DNA from: Neelides folsomi
Lineage: Eukaryota > Arthropoda > Collembola > Neelipleona > Neelidae
Direction of reading: 5' to 3'
Length of the DNA: 64,000 nucleotides
Assembly (NCBI GenBank): GCA_034687125.1
Contig: JAQGBZ010000046.1
Span: forward strand, 1-64,000
Shown here: piece by piece, positions 50,891-63,987 of the stretch
Numbering within the stretch: position 1 is the stretch's first letter
Layout of the letters: each line of letters starts with the position of its first letter
Notes under the pieces: generated by a model
The model's database searches: none
The model's input: the letters and a program-made list of their open reading frames with translations, nothing else
Told to the model about the DNA's origin: nothing
Program-made: the position numbers and the translations under genes

Positions 50891-51882
50891 ATGAGTTTGG
50901 CCAAATCGCTTCTTCCGGCTCTTATTTTGATCATGGGGCTGGGCGGGGGAGTTTTGAGTCTTTACGAAGACGCTCCTGGAATCGCGATGGATTACAAAGT
51001 TCACGTGGACGCTGGGAAAGAAGACTGTTACTTTCAATATGTTCATCCTGGAGCGACGATTTACGTCTCGTTTCAAGTACTGAAGGGCGGTGATGGACAA
51101 GCGGGATTTGCAGTTAGGAATCCCGCCGGGACAATTGTTCTTCCCTATGCTTGGAAATCTAATGCGGAATGGCAGGAGCAATCAGCAGCCGGGGGTTACT
51201 ACGCCGTATGTGTGGATAATCAATTCTCAAGATTTGCAGCGAAACTCGTCAATCTCTACATTACCACTTTTAGGTAATTAACTCCTGAAATCCAATTAAA
51301 TATTAGAAATTCTTTATATTAGAAATTCTGCAATAATTAATTTATTGTAAATATTATGAATTTTAATTAGTTTTTAAGTTATGCTAAATACTACATAATT
51401 TAAAATTTATTATTTAAAGGTACGATGAATGGGAAAAATACACCAAGGAACTTGAATCAATGGACATTCACGTTACAAACTTCACGACAATGATTTCAGG
51501 TTAATTTTATTCACTGAAAGACATATCGATCTTTTTATAAGAATTATTTTTATTTAAGAGTTAAATAAGATTTTAGAAGATTCTTAAATATTCATAAAGT
51601 CAGTTTTGCTAATTAGGTAGTGTGTTAATAATATAAATTAATATTTACTAATTTGTTTGGGATTTAATAGGAGTTGACCAAAGGATCGGCGAAGTTCTTC
51701 AATATCTCCATCACTCAAGGGCCAGGGAAGCGAGGGATTATTCACTTTTGGAAGACAACAATGCTTATGTTTCCTTTTGGTCCCTTCTTCAATGTTTCAT
51801 CATCATTGTCACTTCCTCGTGTCAAGTTTACTTTGTGAGGAAATTGTTCGATACTCAAGGAGGGGGGAAAGTGAGGGCTTAA
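50891..51882 (+). CDS. p24/TMED family cargo receptor (gamma-type likely)
   Basis: Three exons (50891-51273, 51420-51499, 51671-51882) give about 224 residues. It has a signal peptide (LLPALILIMGLGG) and a GOLD domain with the paired cysteines (KEDCYFQYV, YYAVCVDNQFSRFAAKLV). A coiled-coil stalk (YDEWEKYTKELESM, RIGEVLQYLHHSRARE) and a membrane segment follow. The short cytosolic tail begins VYFVRKLF and ends GGGKVRA. p24 proteins cycle between ER and Golgi, selecting cargo for COPII and COPI vesicles. The tail aromatic pair and basic residues fit coat binding. The tail is closest by eye to TMED1/5 (gamma), but the subfamily is not certain. Length is standard for the family. Confidence 0.9.
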
Positions 51883-52559
51883 ACAAACGGGTTTCAAATC
51901 ATTTGACATTTCAACATTTCATTCACACATTTTAGATTTTGACATTTGACTTTGGGTAATATTTTAAATGATAAAGGGTATTCATCAATGCCAATGATAA
52001 TTACTTAATTTTAAAATTTAAACATTCCAATGAATCTCACAAAATAGGATAAATAATCTTTTACTTATCATTGACTAATTATTCGCTGGTGCTCTTTATA
52101 TAAACATGTATTTATCAAACTTTATGCAATGTTCTTCCAATTGTGCAATCAATTTGTCTTAAAATTTTAAACTTGTTATTTTTATATAATTTTAATAAAG
52201 ATCAAATATAGGAAAATTTTGTAATTAAAGAGAAATTGTCTTTAAAATTGTTAGAATTGTTAATCAATAAAGAAAGAAAGAAAGAAACTGGTTATATTAT
52301 ATTTGCTAAATAATCCATACTTTGGGTATAATTGATGATAGAAAATTAAAATGAAAAATTTTATTGTTAATTGTTTAAATCTTTAAATGCTTAAACCAGT
52401 TATGGATAGCCATACATATTCTTATTATTAAGGTTTACGTTAAGGATCATATTAAATATTTACTATGTATGCAATATATAGCATAACTTATTATTCTATT
52501 TATCATTTAAAAAGTGTTACTGAATATTTCATAGTTTAATTTTATACCGATAGAAATTA
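51883..52559. other. Convergent 3' spacer
   Basis: Between the p24 gene (plus) and PHR copy B (minus). AT-rich; a short (GAAA)n-like run at about 52269-52288. No gene seen. Confidence 0.4.
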
Positions 52560-53313
52560 TCAGCAATTCAACTTAAACTTAAGTTGTGGCATTTGTTGGC
52601 TGTCCAACTGGAAGTCGAATTTTATTTTCTCTCCATTGTAGAATCCTTGCAATTCAGTTATGATACTCTTCTTGCTACATTTGGCTGTTGCAGGACCCTG
52701 AGAATCATATTCCAAATATTAATACAATAAAAATTTAAATTATGTCAATTATTTAAATCTTATAAAAATGCTTTACATCAAGTTGAAAAAGAATTTTGTG
52801 CCAAGTTTTCGGCATGATAAAAATGGGTTTTTCAAAGTTAATCCAAAATGTTTCCCTTTTCTTGACGTCCTTAACGCTCAATTTAATTGAAGCGAGCTTT
52901 TCAGTTTTCAAAGTCCCCACTTCACGAATGACATCGAGAAAAACAACATAATTCCCAACCTCTTTATCAAAAGGTCCAAAGAATCCACAACCAAGTAAGA
53001 ACAAAGGGCAGCTTGTTTTAAATCTACAAAGAGCGTTTTTTTAAATAATCATCGATGTATCCTTTTTAAAACCGAAGAAAAACCAATCAAAATCTTACGA
53101 ATTTCCATGAAAAATCCCACTGTAGTTTCCAGATGCATCGTAGGTTTTTGCAAGATTAGAGAGTTCTGTGGCTTTTCCAGCTTTTGCCAATTTTTTCATT
53201 GAATCCAATTTTTTGAGATCGTCATTCGGGTCGTGAATTTTGCCTCGAGTAACGACAAATTCAAAATCATCGGACTTCTTTCCACAATATTCTTTCGCGT
53301 TAATATCCCTCAT
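52560..53313 (-). CDS. Stand-alone PHR-domain protein, copy B
   Basis: Three exons (53099-53313, 52777-53023, 52560-52697) give about 199 residues, with the same phases as copy A at 17544-18555 and an identical last-exon length of 138 bases. The N-terminal helical region contains KLAKAGKATELSNLAKTYD, aligning with KLASNGKIDELKKLAKT in copy A. The PHR-like part has LFLLGCGFFGP, YVVFLDV, FWINFEKPIFI and LFQLDGPATAKC, ending QMPQLKFKLNC. No signal peptide or partner domain is visible. Introns here are shorter than in copy A. The two copies are clearly diverged, so the duplication is not recent. Function unknown; in larger proteins PHR domains act as protein-interaction modules. Confidence 0.7.
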
Positions 53314-55821
53314 GTTTTTGTTCTACTAAATTATTGAATAATTGGCCATAGATTATTTACAATTAGTCTTCCAATAAAATTAAACTGAAATTCTTAAAAT
53401 AGTATAAAATAATACAATAAAAGATAAACTAAATACTAGAATCATAACAAGTGCCATTTGCCATTTTATATAACAAATAAATGTCTAACCTGTTTTGGAG
53501 TCAAGCTATTAGCTTTTGATGTATTTGAATTTTAATTTAATTCGTAACTTTAAATGCGTCGTATCCGTCATAAAATTATGAAAGATTAAAGGTAGAGTCA
53601 AATGGAAATAAAGTTTGAATTATTTTTAGAGCAATTTTTAGAGCGAGCATAAGAGAACAAAGGGAGTTGTAGGTCTAAGGCTGATAAGGAAATTTATCTC
53701 GTGGCGTGGGAAAGAAAAAAACAGTGATGGTGATGATGGAGAACTAGGGGAGGAAGTTGCCAATATTTATCGCTAAATCGACATAAAATTTAAAGCTTCA
53801 TTTAACCTTCTAAAGATATGCATATCTAAATGTCCTTACAACTAAATTAAAATCTTTCATCTCTCAACGTCAGCAATTCAGCGACTTTGTTTTCAGAAAC
53901 TTTAAACTGCATCCACAGCTTTTTACGAGAGTTAAAAATGCGAACCTGAACTTTCATAGCCCCTTTTCTGGCTATTATGTTTCGTTTACATTACATAATG
54001 GAAAATTCCAATAACGGCTCTCTAATAATTATAACCTTTCTCATATCTTATATAACATGAATTCAATTATTATCCTTACTTGGTTATATGATTATATGAA
54101 TGTAATATATGTATTATTTCATTATTAAAGTGAAAGTAAACAAAAAAGTGTAAAAAGTAGTTTGACATTTATCATAACTTATTTATAGCTCTAATAATTA
54201 ATAAAGATAACATATTTAAAATATCATAAACGGACTAAACGATCAATGCGTTGCTTTAAATTATAATTTTTGTATTTTATTTTTAACATATGAATTATTA
54301 CGATTCTTTACTTATTAAAGAATAATGTCAAAATCAAATTAATTAAGAAATAATTCGTTAATTTTGAATATTTTTGATAAAATTTAAAGTAATATATTTG
54401 TTCCTTTTATATATTAAATAAATATTTTGATGTTTATAAAACATTATATTTTTATGTTATTTATCATTTTAAAATTAAAAATAATACTTGTGAAATAAGT
54501 AACAATTTGATATTTGGCAAGTAATCTTTAAAAGATTAAAATTGTTATCATTTTTACGTTTATTATTCTTATTTAGAAATATATAAATTGATAAACAAAA
54601 CAATGTACAAATCTTTGCAAGATATGAATAAATTGTAGAAAAAATTTATGAAATCATCGATTGTATTGAAGAAATAATTTCAGGATTCCCATTTCAATCA
54701 AAATCAAAATAACAATAATTAACATTTACTTACACATTATATAAAGTACTATAAATTATTAATCGATAAAATTAATGAATTTATTTATTAATTTTGTCCA
54801 AAGCTCAATTCAACATATCTTATTTATTAGTTTATATGGAAAATGCAATTCAACTTCAATATTCTTGATTTTTAATACTTTTATTTGCCAGTTGGTTGGG
54901 ACTGTGGTAGGTAGTTTTATGAAAGATTTATAAATATAAAATATAGATATATATACTAGACATAAAAATATACTTTTATACCATTATATTTGTAGATGTA
55001 TCATTTACATACTTAGGTATATGCAATTTATGTAGGTTTTCAATATCATTTGATCCATTCTGAAGTTTTTTTCCAAATATTATAACATTTACATTTACAC
55101 CAAGAGTATATTTTATCTTATAAACACATGGGAAAAGAATGGAAATAAAGATATTATGAATTTTCTTTGTGTCACATTCATTCGTTCCATGGTCTTATCA
55201 CTTGTTTGTAAAATTCTCTGTGATCACAAGCGAAAAGGGCAAATAGGGTCGAAAACCTTAGATGTAAAAAAACAAATCTTTACGGTTTTCACTCTTATGT
55301 GGGAACAAACATTGGGATAATAGAAAAATGTCTGTATTTGCTGAAACATTTTCATTCATTCTGCAGGCGAACAAAGACGAAATGACATTTAAGTTTTTCA
55401 TTCTTCACTCAACACATTTCATAAAATATTCTCACTTTATATTTTTAAATAACTTAACAATTTTACATTAATATAAAAATATTTCAATTGCTTTCAATAT
55501 ATACTTAATATCTACATAATATATTTTATACATAAAATGAAAAAAAACTCTCGACTTGTTTTACGATTCACGCCGTCATATCCCTAAATATACGATGAAC
55601 CTAACCGCAACGTATGTGAAACAGATACTGATTACGAGTATGTTAAATAAGACATTAGGAACTCTTCGTTAAATTTCGAACATTAAGTTGAGAAGGAAAT
55701 GGGAAGGGAATGATAAGTGAAGGATTTGAAAATAATCGATATCGGTCAGGTGGTTTCCTTCTTAGCCTCGTCCTCGTCCGACTCCGGAGAGCGAGAAAGT
55801 AAAAGTGAGTCGAAGAATGAT
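53314..55821. other. 2.5-kb intergenic region, no gene recognised
   Basis: Mostly extreme AT content. A less AT-rich patch at about 53630-53760 includes (GGTGAT)-like sequence. The right end should hold the fucosyltransferase promoter. Open frames here show no family features. Confidence 0.4.
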
Positions 55822-57487
55822 ATGAAATTCACCATTAGGATTTTCCTCTCCATCCTCCTCTTTTTCCTCTTCCTCTCCTACATCACTTTCCTCCATCGAC
55901 ACTTTTTCAACGAAGATCCTCCAACTCGTCCACCACCACTTAAAATATCCTTTGAAGAAAGTAAATTCCTCGCCAAGCTCGCCAACACAGAACCCGAATC
56001 TCAGGATGAGCTCAACACCAGTGAAGATTTATTTGTGCCGATCGATTGGTCGGCGTTCTATCTCAATGTTCAGGGGGAAAAAGAGGATAAGGTAAATTCA
56101 CAATTTGTCATTTATTATTCATACCTATATGCTATATTATATGTTTTCATATTAAATTATTAAACTTTTAAAAATGGATACTGTTTAAATAAAATATTTT
56201 ATTTTATCTATACTATTACCTATTCATAAATATATGACTAATTTATATGAGTAATTTATAATGTAAGATTAGAGTTGATTCAACATTAGAAAAATTGGAA
56301 TTATTAATTTTATTAATAATGTGTTTTTGTTTTATTCATTTTTAGGTGAAGAGAATTTTACTATATTCGGGATTCAGATGGTGGCCACAAGAAAAAAATT
56401 ATTTCAACCAGATTCTCCAATGCCCTGTTGGAGAATCCGAAGTCAAATGTAGCTTTACGGAGGATCGATTGGAAGTGGAAAGTCAAACCATCGATGCAAT
56501 TGTTCATAAAGCAAAACTCCGATTTATTAAAGGAGACACAGCGTATATCAAGAGACTTAAAAAAATATATTACATTCTTGAATCTCCCCATTCGGCGAGA
56601 TTAAAATTAGAAGATGAAAATGAATTCTTAGCATCCTACTGGCGCCCTGCAGATTTCCACACTCCTTATGGAAAATGGAAATATTTTGATACAAATGTTA
56701 CTTCAAAAACACAAGGTAAGTATTCGGATATAATACATATTTATAATCATAAATATTACATTATACTTAAAGTTATTGCTGATAGCAATTAAAAAAAGCC
56801 AAAATAGCATTTATGTAGGTATTATTGCGGGATTTTTAAATTGTTGTTTATTTAACATAAATATTTATATTTTTAGATGTCAATTATGCAAAGGGGAAAA
56901 GCAAGCTAGGAGTGATGCTCGTGTCAAATTGCAACTCTCACAATTCCAGAATCAATTACATCAATGAATTGAGAAAATATATCAATATTGATGTTTTCGG
57001 TCTTTGTGGTTTGCCCTGCCCTTCTTCAAAGAGAGAAACATGTTTGGAGGCTTTGGGTTCAATGTACAAATTTTACTTTGCTTTTGAAAATTCCAATTGT
57101 CGGGATTACATTACGGAGAAGTTTTTCATCAACGGGCTGGAGAACAACATGATTCCTGTCGTGATGGGAGCAGATCCTGGCGATTACAAAGCAGCCGCAC
57201 CCGCCAATTCTTATATTCACGTCGAAGATTTCGACTCGCCGCGGGAACTGGCCGAGTATTTAAAACTCTTGGACCACGACGAAGATGTTTACAATGAGTA
57301 TTTTAAATGGAAAGGAACCGGGACTTTTGTAAGTGTGGATTTCTTTTGTGATTTGTGCATTATGCTCCATTTGGGAGATTCGGTCAAAGTGACGGCGAGA
57401 AGAACAAAAGGTAAAATCTTTGACTGGGCAAGTTGGAATTCTCGACTTTGTTTAAAACCAAAACATTGGTATTGGAAAAGAAATTAA
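55822..57487 (+). CDS. Alpha-1,3-fucosyltransferase-like (GT10 family)
   Basis: Three exons (55822-56091, 56346-56715, 56877-57487) give about 416 residues. The start at 55822 places a type II signal anchor (FLSILLFFLFLSYITFL) near the N-terminus, as expected for a Golgi glycosyltransferase. Downstream are ILLYSGFRWWP, YYILESPHSARL, LVSNCNSHNSRINYINEL, a Cys-containing IDVFGLCG, and the GT10 GDP-fucose signature FYFAFENSNCRDYITEKFF followed by MIPVVMGAD. These enzymes move fucose from GDP-fucose to GlcNAc in N-glycans or Lewis-type glycans; in arthropods this includes core alpha-1,3 fucosylation. Length fits the family. Acceptor specificity cannot be read from sequence. Confidence 0.92.
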
Positions 57488-57769
57488 TTTTTTGAAAAAT
57501 TGCCATCGGAATTAATCTCCAATTTGGTTGTTCAAGTTGGTTAAATTATATTAAATCTAAACATTATAAAATTAATTATTAAACGTAGTTATGTAAACAA
57601 TGTACCGTTCAAAGTAACTAACTATGCAATTAACCAATCAATGAATAAAATTCATGCTGTCATTTCCTTTTACTTTATTTACCTTATACAATTAACGATA
57701 AAATTAATGATTAATAAATAGAATAATTAATGTGTCTAACCTAACTTAACCTAATAGCCATGACATCTA

Positions 57770-60439
57770 TTAGTGTGAGAAAGGAGGTCCCGAGTTTGTC
57801 GCTAGATAAAAGTTCCCATGTTTTCTTAAAAAAATTAATGGGATTAGATGTTTTAATTCTTCAATAACAATGATAATAATATCATTTTTAAACATGGCGC
57901 AGTTTACTTACTTGCAATCATTATGATACCCCATGTGATTCCAAATATTATGAATACAATTTCCGTTGTTGTAATCATTTTCATCTTTACATTGGTAGGC
58001 TAAAAATTTATTCGGATAACTCATTGACTCGCAAAAAAAAGTAAGATCTAATCCGCAACCAGGTTGAGATCTATGACCATTTGGGAAGTAATTAATGTGT
58101 CCATCTTCTGAACAAAGTCCCAATGGCACCAAACTATGCCCACCAGTATTAATTAGATATACACATAGAGCATCTGTTTTATCAAGTTTCCAATCCGTAT
58201 GAACAAACCAAAACAATGGACCAGCAGGATCCAAACCTAAAATTTTAAAAATTATCATTTATAATAAGTACCTAGGTATACATATTAAAATATGGTGTAT
58301 TACGAATTAAAATTAAATTACCACAAATTGACCCAATTTCTGCAGCCCAATTTGTATGATATTTTAACCACCATCCCGCGAATCCGAAAACCTGTTCAAA
58401 ATTACTATAAAAATATGATACTTGACATTTTTTGTAATATTCTTATTTAATCAATATGTATTGAATGTTCACATGAGCTCCAAGTGAATGGCCAATGCAA
58501 TGGACTTTATGAGGATCGAGATTTCCCCATAACATAAGCCACTGAAGCAGCAATCCATTCTCCAACAGGACTAAATAAATGTAAGCGAAATTTAATATCC
58601 AGAAATTTAAATTATTGCAAATAGAACAAGAATGCATTATTGTAAAAAAAGACTTACTCGCAGTTCAGGTATGCATTGTCGTACCAAGGACCTATTAGCA
58701 TTTTACAAACGTATTATAAATTCGTTAAATTTTATTATCATATTTACATAAGAATGTTATTAATATATTGATTATTGATTAAATACTCTTTAGTAATATG
58801 TTTTCATTTAAACTTTACACTCACCTTCAGCAAAAATAGACCAATCAACAAGTATAACAAAATAGACATCGCCTCTTTCACACAATTCTAAAATAAGCAA
58901 TAAATTGAAATTGAAAATTGAGATTGAATTCCTCTTTTAATTGTCAATGAAGAAAATATTATAGGTGTACGAAGACAATAAATATCAACAATCGCTTAAA
59001 AAACAACTAAAAAGATAATCAAACTCATTTTCAATGAAAAAATGTATTGCGGGCATTATGAGAATTTAATTTTTACTTGACGCTAAATAAGAACCGCCCA
59101 AAGAAATGAAGGGTTCATTTTATCATTTTATATAAATTCTAATTTTAATAAGAAATTAGGGTGTTCGTTTCTGGAAAATAAAAGGTAAAAACGTAAACGG
59201 CTAATTTAATTCAAATGAAATTTAATAAAAATTTGTAGATATTTTTAATTATTTTACTCAAGTCATTTTTAGATTTGTGATCAGAATAAATAATGACATA
59301 AGCCATATTTAAAATATATACCAAAATCGTGATCAAAAACATGAAAACATCGTAATTAGAAATTAATAACATTTATAGCCTGAGTATTTTATAAAAGAAA
59401 GTGTAAAATCAAAATACAAAAATCAACCCCATGTTTTCTATGTAAATCTATACTTGTGCTCTTCTATAGTATGTAGTATTGAGCTATGTTATAACTTTAC
59501 TTTTTATCTCCCACTATCATTCTGATTTAACATAGCCACAGTTAATGTCTATATTACTCTTATTAATTGTAATTAAATTATTTATATTACTTTTATATTA
59601 TAAAAATGAATTAATATATTTCTTTTTCTTATCATAAATAAATTATTTAAATAACTTTATTTTAATTATAATACTTAATATAAGTAAATTAATTATTTGA
59701 ATTTTTTCATCATAACTTCATAAAAGCTTAAAAAGATTATTCTCAAACGAAAAGTGTAAAAATTAAATATTTGTATTTAAAGTTAAATATTTTGTTATAA
59801 TATGATAATAATTCAATATAAATCGTTTTACTTTTTTTAATGTCTTGATAAGTGGGATCGAAAGCACTTCCAGTAAATCCATGAGTCACCATTGTAACTC
59901 CATGATTTCCATTCATTCCTGATTTAATATATGACTCATAATCTCCGAGGAAAATTTCATGTATCATATCGCCTCTGTTTAAAAAATGCATTTATAAAAA
60001 AGATAAAGATGTTAATTTACCAAATTACCAAATAGATTAATAATCTAACAACAAAATTGAAATACATATTAATATTGACATATTAATTAAATTTAAAAAA
60101 TAATTCATTATTTTTTAACTGGAGATATTTTTTAAGAATTTTGAACATCTTTTATTACTTGCACTTATGTAATAAAAACCGAGGGCCTCCGTTCATTGAA
60201 GAGTCTTTGCTCTCTTTGCTATATTGAAGCAAATTGTTTTTAGGCCCCCCTTCAAGGTATGCTTTAGAAACGTCTCCTTTATCGTCTTCCCACCAAATAT
60301 AATTCAATTCTTTTTTACTTTTATTTACTGCTACCAAACTTTGTAATTGTTCACTTCTATCTTGTCTTAAAAATTTGTCAAATTGACCTTCAACATAAAA
60401 AAATAATGAAAATAAACTTAAAATAAAAATCGCTTTCAT
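57770..60439 (-). pseudogene. Pancreatic-lipase-like gene with frameshift and missing catalytic His
   Basis: Eight exons can be placed (60159-60439, 59832-59974, 58825-58887, 58658-58691, 58473-58570, 58322-58391, 57912-58236, 57770-57824). Product: signal peptide (MKAIFILSLFSLFFYVEG), TMVTHGFTG, VILVDWS, CIGHSLGAH (nucleophile Ser), GLDPAGPLF (Asp), GHINYFPNG, and the C-terminal GNFYLATNSGPPF. All phases agree except in the fifth exon, where one base too many in CCCC at 58525-58528 breaks the frame just before the Ser motif. The block that normally carries the catalytic His (CSHxRA) is absent between CGLDL and FFCESM. Related enzymes hydrolyse triglycerides or phospholipids outside the cell. 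The frameshift could be an assembly error, but the missing His argues against a normal lipase. Confidence 0.72.
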
Positions 60440-60519
60440 TTTATTATAGAACTTTAAATTAATTCAATAAATAAGATTAAAAGTTAATTGAAAGTTAATA
60501 TTTAATACAATCCATCTAG

Positions 60520-60527
60520 CTTTTATA
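60520..60527 (-). promoter_or_regulatory. TATA box of the lipase-like gene
   Basis: TATAAAAG on the minus strand about 80 bases upstream of the lipase start codon, at the usual spacing for a core promoter plus short 5' UTR. Confidence 0.5.
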
Positions 60528-60835
60528 TGAATTTCATTCAATGTCATACAATTGTCATTCGGTGTCTTAAGGTTAAAATTTGATTGCATTATTACATATT
60601 TTACCATTTTGTTATTGCATAAACTGATAAATTTCAACCAAATTTCGCAAATTGAATAATATTTTTAACAATTATTGCGTTTAAAATATATTAGATAAAA
60701 CTGATTGATTGCTTACAACTTTTAAAGGTGAAAGGGAATCTATAGAATAAATCAAGTTTATCAAACAATATTCAAGTTTATCAATTGATTTGAAGGGTAT
60801 TTGATTATTTGTTTAAAATTATAAATAATATACTA

Positions 60836-62980
60836 TAGTGACTTACAATTAAGAGTACAGTTATTTTCGTTGGGGGTTGAAAAAGAATTTCCATGATCTA
60901 GTATTGAATATAATTTTAAATTCTCGTTTTTCCCCTGTTTACATATTTTCTTTATCGCCTTCTATGTTACTGTCGTCACTCTCATCACCATCACTTGAGT
61001 CTCCAGTTGAGATATTAATAATAATTGGCTCTAATTGGTCCAATATATTGTCACGTTGACAATACTTTTGTTCTTTCTTTAGACAATGGCGAATTGCATT
61101 TTTCCAATTGTCGCTTGTCACCAGTTCACATGCTTCCTTAAAGAGTCTGGTCACTTCTGGTATCGTTTGTAGCTTGTTGTTTATTGAAACATGACGTTTG
61201 ACCTGAGCCCAGATTAGTTCGATGGGGTTAAAGATGCAGTGATACGGCGGTCAGCGTAACACTTTTTGTCAGAAATTCTGTGCCATTTGATCCAATTCGT
61301 ATCAAAGTTGTTCTTTATTGATCTTAATGATTTTATAAAGCTCGGCTTTGTAAAGATTTTCAGCGTATTCAATCCCCTTATCATCAAGCCATTTTTTCAT
61401 TTCTCCGACACGTGAGTTTGATGTTGGTGTTTTATCTATTCTGTAAAAAATTTAAATATTTATAAACTATGTATATTCTCTTAGTTGATTAATTAATTTA
61501 TTTATTAATAGTATTAGTATTATATAGTATTAGTATTATATTAGTATTATAATATTATATTAGTATTATTAATAGTATTAATAGTATTAATTAATTTATA
61601 ACAATATTTTAATTACCTTTGTGAATGATATTTTGCATTGTCCATAATAATTACTCCAGGTTCAGGAAATGAGGGTAAAAATTGAATTCTTTGAACTTTA
61701 TCGAGTTCATCTCTTGATGATAATCTTCAAATCCATTTTTGGATTTAAAAATATCTAGGTTATTTGGTAGAAACCCATCTTCTGATCCAGCATGAGTGAC
61801 AATGATTCGTTGTCCTTTACCCAATTTAGATTTGTGGATTGAACTCATTTCCCCGTCCGCCCAAACGTAATAAAACTGATGATTTGCATTGCACCAAGTT
61901 TCTTCCAAAAAGTAAAATTTTGACCCAAGTGAGTCGTATTGGCCCTAATAAATAAATATAAATAATTAAATTTAGATAAACTCTTATGTATACATATTTA
62001 TTTATTTTAATTATTATATAATTATTTTATGTAATTATTTACCTTAAATATTCTGCTCTTTTTATAACAATATAGTTTTGTTCCATGAGTCGTTTATACC
62101 TAAGTCCCAGGCCTTTTATTATTTGGTAAAACGAATCAATCGAACGCTTTCTTTGCCCAAATTCAGGAATTAATTTCTTGGTTTTATCAAAAATATATTT
62201 ACATGTGGGAAATTCACCTATATTAAATTAATAGCCATGGTAAAGAATTTAACAAATATAAATTTATTATATAAATACGTTATTTTTGCATTAATCTACC
62301 TGTAGCAATTTTGTCATAAATAATGTTCCGAATGATATTGCAATCAAAATTATCGATTTGGGTTGATGGTGGCCTTCTTTCGCGAGTCAATGGCTTTTGG
62401 TAAATCGGTTGGTTTTGCTCTCTTCGGCTTTTAAATTTTTTCGGATGCTTTGATTGTTGATTCGGATAGTCCTGTTACTTCGGAGACAAGTTTGCCAAGT
62501 TAAAATTAATTTTTTTAAGATGAATGCTATATATAATTTAATTTGTTAAATAAATGATATAATTTTAAGTTATTTACATTTGGAGAATTTTTCTTGAAAG
62601 TGAAGTACAGATTATCTTTGGCGTTTTTATAATAATTATATATATGGTTAATTAATTTTTGACTTCTGATATCACAAGTATTTTGCCTAATATTAAGTTC
62701 CCCATTTATACTATTCATTGTAGGAGAGACTATGTTTTAAAGCTTAAATTATTTATTAAAGCTAGCAATTAAAGCCAATATTAACAGGGTTAGTTTTATG
62801 AAATGAGAAAACAAAAGAACGAGTATACGCGGTTCATTTATTTGATTTAAATTCCATCCTTAATCTCATTGGCTATTTTGGTCAGGTGGGTAATGTGGGT
62901 GGAAGTGATGAGGAGATTGGGATCACGTGTAATTATCCTTAAATTTTTAAAATAGCTGTACTCTTAATTGCAAGTAACTA
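60836..62980 (-). mobile_element. Complete Tc1/mariner-type transposon, decayed
   Basis: Terminal inverted repeats of 32 bases (60836-60867, and the reverse complement of 62949-62980) differ at three positions. The left begins TAGTGACTTACAATTAAGAG, the right TAGTTACTTGCAATTAAGAG. Both ends are flanked by TA (60834-60835 and 62981-62982), the target duplication of this superfamily. The interior of about 2.1 kb holds a broken DDE transposase on the minus strand. Length, ends and enzyme type are mutually consistent. Confidence 0.85.
60939..62500 (-). pseudogene. DDE transposase pseudogene inside the transposon
   Basis: Recognisable in pieces on the minus strand: a helix-turn-helix-like GKLVSEVTGLSEST, FGQRKRSIDSFYQIIKGL, EETWCN with GKGQRIIVTHAG, IIMDNAKYHSQ (second Asp) and PPYHCIFNPIELIWAQVK (third acidic position), followed by an acidic C-terminus. 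The pieces lie in different frames and some are separated by intron-like AT-rich stretches with GT and AG ends, for example a TATTAG-repeat-rich one at about 61490-61610. At least one frameshift lies between the GKG and MDN blocks, and several stops follow the MDN block. It cannot encode a working enzyme. It might be an old host-expressed gene that gained introns, but decay after insertion is simpler. Confidence 0.75.
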
Positions 62981-62982
62981 TA

Positions 62983-63235
62983 TATGATATGATATATATA
63001 TGCATTTTGTCTCCGTGAAAGTTATTTATAATTAAATTACATTTATTATCAAAGATCAATTTTATTCATTAAATTCATTATGCATTATTGAATGAAGGAA
63101 TATGTATTAAGTGAATATCAATAGAAACAATATTGAAATACGGCATTTAATTTAATTATACATTAAAGCATACAAGTCTTATAAATCCATAATCTTAATA
63201 CCTATGTAATAATTATTGTAACGTGCTTAAAAAAG
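62983..63235. other. Short spacer at the 3' end of the coiled-coil gene
   Basis: AT-rich; nothing recognised. Confidence 0.4.
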
Positions 63236-63987
63236 TTATTTTGTGGGAAATTTAAGTTTTGCAACGAAATCTTGGGAGACCAATTGTTCTCGGTTGAATG
63301 TCTGTTGAACTTTATTTGCCATTTCATAGAATTCGTTGGCATCCTTTTAAGCAAAAATGAATAATCAAATTATTGTTATTTCTTTTTAAGTATAAATACA
63401 CACGCAAATAAAATAGTATAATTTGAAACTTACCTGAATATCATTGAGAGGTTGCAAAAGCGGAGACTCAGTAGGCATAAATTGACTCAAATGAGCATCT
63501 TTGGGAATTCTGTATTTTTTCCGATCTTGCATGAAAATGCGAATTCCTTCTTCGTTCAAATCCTCAATCAAATTGGCACTCGGAGCATATTCAATGTCTT
63601 GTTCCAACATTTCAAGCTTTTTGGCAATTTCTTTTTCTTTTTCTCTGGCCATTGCTTTTTTCTTCGCTTGTTTTATGACTTTTTTAATGGTCACCATTTC
63701 CTTGATATCGTCCATGATTTCTCCTTCACCTCCAAACTCCTCATAGTCGTTTTCATTCATTTCAATCTCTCCAAATTGATCTTCAAATGCTTGGATTTCC
63801 TCATTCAGGGTCATTTCCTTCTCGTCCTCGTTATTTTCCTCTTTCCTTTCCCAAATTTGACTTTCTTTTTCTTCCACATTTGGAGGTTGTTTGATGTCCA
63901 AAACAAGTTTACCAATTTTCTCCATTGCTTCTTCATGTTCTTTCAATTTCTTCTCATCGTCTGTATCTCTAATTGCATCCCATTCAG
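63236..63987 (-). CDS. Highly charged coiled-coil protein, 3' exons only
   Basis: Two terminal exons (63434-63987 and 63236-63343) are visible; the gene continues beyond the right edge, since 63988-63989 is an AG acceptor in phase with upstream coding. About 219 residues are present. The first part is very acidic and basic in turn (KEHEEAMEKIGKLVL, EEIQAFEDQFGEIEMNEND). A coiled coil follows (KKVIKQAKKKAMAREKEKE, KKLEMLEQDI), then a less charged C-terminus (RKKYRIPKDAHLSQFMP) ending LKFPTK. No catalytic or membrane motif is seen. I do not recognise the family; a structural or scaffold role is possible. The two exons join in phase, and the codon pattern supports a real gene. Confidence 0.7.
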
